From Asparagopsis taxiformis (taxonomy: Eukaryota > Rhodophyta > Florideophyceae > Bonnemaisoniales > Bonnemaisoniaceae), in assembly GCA_030407315.1 (NCBI GenBank), contig JALQPE010002237.1, positions 1-64,000 on the forward strand: DNA of 64,000 bases, given 5' to 3'. The position numbers were made by a program, and so were the translations under genes. Below, in pieces: positions 61,255 to 64,000 of the stretch. The first letter of the stretch is position 1, and each line of letters starts with the position of its first letter. The notes below the pieces were generated by a model. That model saw nothing but the letters and a program-made list of their open reading frames with translations, made no database searches and was not told the DNA's origin.

Positions 61255-64000
61255 TTATTCATCATGATATTCCGGTAGAATATTCTTCTTTCGGATGTAT
61301 TCTAACCATATTCCAGTCTTCGTGCCATCTCTGTCTATGAAATCCCTCGTAGGTTGCCATGAAGCATCATGCGTAGGACTACCTTTCATCAAGGTTAGGA
61401 ACTGATATCCTCGTCCTCTTTTTCTATGATTCAAGATCGCTTCAACCTCGATTTCATCACCTTCAATAGCAGGGACAGGGGCCGGTACAGGAGGTATTGG
61501 AGCAGCAATATCACTCGGTTGTTCTATATGAGGAATTGTGTGGCTGACATTAACAACAGGATGAATCTTGATATGATCAGGAAGATCCAACCTAACTGCA
61601 TTTTTGCCTATCAATTCCTTCACAACAAACGGTCCAAAACGTCTTGCTGTCAACTTCTCCTTTTCCTGAGACTGGGAGTATGCATCCCTGAACAAAGACC
61701 TGTTAATCCATAACTTGGATCCCACCCTATAGTCTGGATCCTTGAACTTTCTGGAGGCATACGCACTCTGTGCTGCTTTCGCAATGTTGTAAGAGTACTT
61801 AGCATCTTCAAGAGAAGCTGTAAGCCGTTTCTTGAATTCCTCAACACTTTGCACAGGTATCTCATTTCCAGACACAAAGTCCAAAGGAGACTTTGGAATC
61901 CATCCCAGGTCCAGCTCAAAAGGGGACATACCTAGATCTTCAGAAACAGCAGAATTGTAGGAAAACTCTGCAGATGGTAGAAGTTCATCCCAATTGTCTT
62001 GGTTATAGGAACAATAGCACCGAAGATAGTTCTCAATCATTCGATTCATGATTTCGGACGTGCCATCCGTCTGTGGGTGCCTGCTCGTAGACATCTTGAG
62101 CTTAACGCCACATAGTTCCATCAAACAATCCCAAAACTTGGATGTAAACTTTCTATCTCGATCCGATACCACATTGTCAGGAAGTCCATGAAGCTTGAAT
62201 ATGTTGGAGAAGAATGCATTCGCAACATCCTCAGCAGTGTCAGTACCTCTTGACTTGATAAAATGAACTCTTCTCGTCAACCGGTCTACCCAGGTAGTTA
62301 TGGCATCATAACCGTCTTTTGTCTTGGGTAGACTTACGATAAAGTCGGTTGCTAGAGATCCCCATCTTCTCTCAGGAATCTCTAAAGAAGTTGGATCAGT
62401 CAACTTCTTCTGATTAGAGTCTTTGTATTGCTGACACTTCATGCATCCCTCCACATACTTCCGGACATCCCGGGCTTTGTGTCTCCAATGGAATTTTTCA
62501 AGTCTTGCTAGCGTCTTCAAGAACTTGAAATGACCGCTTATCCTAGAGTCATGTGCCATTTGCAAAATACTGGACACAGACCTTCTCGGTACACACAACT
62601 TTCCATTGTAAAATAGCCTCGCCCGTTCACGACAAAACAATGGTATGATCTTTTCCAGTTTCCGTTTCTGAATCTCATCTTCAGGAAAATCTCCTTCCAT
62701 GGCTCTTACCACTGGTCCGAAGAACTGGTCATCATCATATCGGGTTACAATGTCCTCAAAATTGATTTCAGGTACTTCAATATTGCTAAATGAAGCATTT
62801 CGCCCAGTTATAACGTGAGGAGCCCTTGATAAAACATCACCCAATACATGAATCTTGCCAGGTTTGAGGGTTATCGGGAATATACCAAAGTTACCTAGAG
62901 TTTCCAACCATCTCGCTTCTTTTCGACTCAACTTGGCTTTCGAAAAGAAACTCTTTAGCACTTGGTTGTCTGTGAATATTTCAAATTCAACTCCTTCGAG
63001 GTAACATCGAAATCTTTCCAAGAAACAAATCAAAGCCAAAAGTTCTCGGTCATTCGCTGTATAATCTGCCTCAGTGGATGATAACTTCTTTGAGTAGAAG
63101 GCAATAACACGATCCTTCCCATTCTCGTCCAGCTGAGTTAGAGTACCACCAACAGCGAGCTGAGATGCATCAACATGACCTCGGAAGGCCTTTCTCCAAT
63201 CAGGTGCAACTAATATTGGAGCCTGAATCATTGCATCTTTCAACTTTTGGAAAGCTTCATCACAGATTTCATCCCATTGTCCAATACCCTTTTCTTTCTT
63301 CGTCAGATCCGTCAATGGAGCCGCAATCCCAGAGAATTTCGGAATGAACCTTCGGAAAAACTGTAAGAGACCAAGGAAACTTCTCAACTCTGTCAATGAT
63401 TTTGGTTTTGGCCAGGTTTTAAGGACGTCAACCTTTTCAGGATTAACCCTGATGCCGTCTCTACCAACCAAAAATCCCAAGAAGTCGATCTCTGTCTGAA
63501 AGAATTCACATTTCTTTGGAGAAACGTACAATTCATTTCTTTTCAGACGTTCCAATACAGTTTCCAAATTCCGAAAATGTTCCTCTTCCGTCTTGCTGAA
63601 TACTAGTAGATCATCCATGTAAACAACCAAGAAAACATCAATGCAATCATAGAAAATCTGGTTCATCAAGGTCTGAAACGTTGCAGGAGCGTTACACAAA
63701 CCCATAGGCATGACAAGATATTCGAACTGCCCATATTTTGTATTAAACGCTGTTTTCTCGATGTCTTCCGGCTTCACCCTGATCTGATGGAACCCCGTCT
63801 TGAGGTCTAGTTTTGAAAAATATTTTGATCCCCCAAGGCGATCAAACATTTCATCAGATCTCGGCAATGGAGCATTGTTCCTCTTCGTGATTCGATTCAA
63901 AGCTCGATAATCGACTACTCCACGAAGCTTGTCTTTCTCTTTGACAAAGAACAGAGGAGCTCCATAAGGTGACTTACTTGATCTTATTTTTCCTTTCTTC
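61255..64000 (-). CDS. Gypsy Pol: RT - RNase H - integrase - chromodomain, partial
   Basis: Open from the window edge to TAA at 61255, about 915 residues visible. RT: KSPYGAPLFFVKEKDKLRGV VDYRALN, SKLDLKTGFHQIRV, FEYLVMPMGLCNAPATFQ, and the catalytic VVYMDDLLVFSKT. RNase H: FRGHVDASQLAVGGTL, NDRELLALICFLERFRCYLE, FTDNQVLKSFF. Integrase: HHCC zinc finger (HDSRISGHFKFLKTLARLEK FHW ... CMKCQQYK), core TDFIVSLPKTKDGYDAI, SDRDRKFTSKFWDCLMELCG, HPQTDGTSEIMNRMIENYLR (Asp, Asp, Glu). C-terminus: DEIEVEAILNHRKRGRGYQF LTLMKGSPTHDASWQPTRDF, a chromodomain-like module that targets integration to modified chromatin in chromoviruses. The RT-RNase H-IN order separates it from the copia elements. Confidence 0.93.
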   Translation of the reverse strand, partial: KKGKIRSSKSPYGAPLFFVKEKDKLRGVVDYRALNRITKRNNAPLPRSDEMFDRLGGSKYFSKLDLKTGFHQIRVKPEDIEKTAFNTKYGQFEYLVMPMGLCNAPATFQTLMNQIFYDCIDVFLVVYMDDLLVFSKTEEEHFRNLETVLERLKRNELYVSPKKCEFFQTEIDFLGFLVGRDGIRVNPEKVDVLKTWPKPKSLTELRSFLGLLQFFRRFIPKFSGIAAPLTDLTKKEKGIGQWDEICDEAFQKLKDAMIQAPILVAPDWRKAFRGHVDASQLAVGGTLTQLDENGKDRVIAFYSKKLSSTEADYTANDRELLALICFLERFRCYLEGVEFEIFTDNQVLKSFFSKAKLSRKEARWLETLGNFGIFPITLKPGKIHVLGDVLSRAPHVITGRNASFSNIEVPEINFEDIVTRYDDDQFFGPVVRAMEGDFPEDEIQKRKLEKIIPLFCRERARLFYNGKLCVPRRSVSSILQMAHDSRISGHFKFLKTLARLEKFHWRHKARDVRKYVEGCMKCQQYKDSNQKKLTDPTSLEIPERRWGSLATDFIVSLPKTKDGYDAITTWVDRLTRRVHFIKSRGTDTAEDVANAFFSNIFKLHGLPDNVVSDRDRKFTSKFWDCLMELCGVKLKMSTSRHPQTDGTSEIMNRMIENYLRCYCSYNQDNWDELLPSAEFSYNSAVSEDLGMSPFELDLGWIPKSPLDFVSGNEIPVQSVEEFKKRLTASLEDAKYSYNIAKAAQSAYASRKFKDPDYRVGSKLWINRSLFRDAYSQSQEKEKLTARRFGPFVVKELIGKNAVRLDLPDHIKIHPVVNVSHTIPHIEQPSDIAAPIPPVPAPVPAIEGDEIEVEAILNHRKRGRGYQFLTLMKGSPTHDASWQPTRDFIDRDGTKTGIWLEYIRKKNILPEYHDE

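Larger units (their letters stand above)
60700..64000 (-). mobile_element. Ty3/gypsy retrotransposon of the chromovirus type, 3' part
   Basis: Minus-strand element cut by the right edge of the window. RT, RNase H, integrase and a C-terminal chromodomain-like region are in one unbroken frame, followed by polypurine tract and LTR. Gag, protease and the 5' LTR must lie beyond 64000. The intact frame suggests recent activity. Confidence 0.9.

Noticed and set aside
1..64000. CRISPR array, rRNA or tRNA genes, bacterial operons
   Set aside because: No regularly spaced repeats, no rRNA-like sequence and no cloverleaf or box sequences were recognised by eye; a tRNA scan was not possible here.

Overview
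The window looks like a repeat-rich, gene-poor stretch of a nuclear eukaryotic genome. It carries Ty1/copia and Ty3/gypsy LTR retrotransposons, NB-ARC/WD40/TIR genes of the STAND class, a Sel1-repeat gene and a spondin-like pseudogene, and it shows no bacterial operon layout. Compact, apparently intron-poor genes, balanced base composition and abundant copia elements suggest a florideophyte red alga (Chondrus-like), but that assignment is inference only.

Layout. (1) 1-3855: decayed copia element on the minus strand, entering from the left edge. (2) 3856-12.3 kb: decayed spacer, then NLR1, a broken minus-strand gene for an NB-ARC - WD40 - Pro-rich linker - TIR protein. (3) 13.07-16.99 kb (X1) and 18.05-21.30 plus 27.29-28.14 kb (X2): two copies of a block that carries a further, decayed TIR gene; X2 is split by an intact, very young copia element (21297-27290). 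(4) 28.2-39.5 kb: NLR2, better preserved than NLR1, broken by one in-frame TGA, a copia element (30801-35931) inside its WD40 region and later frameshifts. Two 73-74 bp mini-LTR-like insertions lie in its distal part. (5) 39.5-42.09 kb: a third relative of the copia family just upstream of NLR2, truncated by a gag-only LTR element (42093-47310) that is present as an LTR-gag-LTR-partial gag tandem. (6) 47.3-60.7 kb: a quieter region with a possible DDE transposase relic, a 791-residue Sel1-repeat gene bracketed by short palindromic repeats, a spondin-domain pseudogene and several unassigned reading frames. (7) 60.7 kb to the right edge: 3' LTR and pol of a chromodomain-bearing Ty3/gypsy element on the minus strand.

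The duplicated blocks act as each other's controls. For the three copia insertions and the two mini-insertions, the paralogous copy still holds the uninterrupted target sequence. Insertion boundaries and, for four of the five, both copies of the 5-bp target-site duplication can therefore be read directly. The best candidate for an unusual biological system is the cluster of STAND proteins with a C-terminal TIR domain: at least four TIR-encoding loci in about 40 kb, all now damaged.
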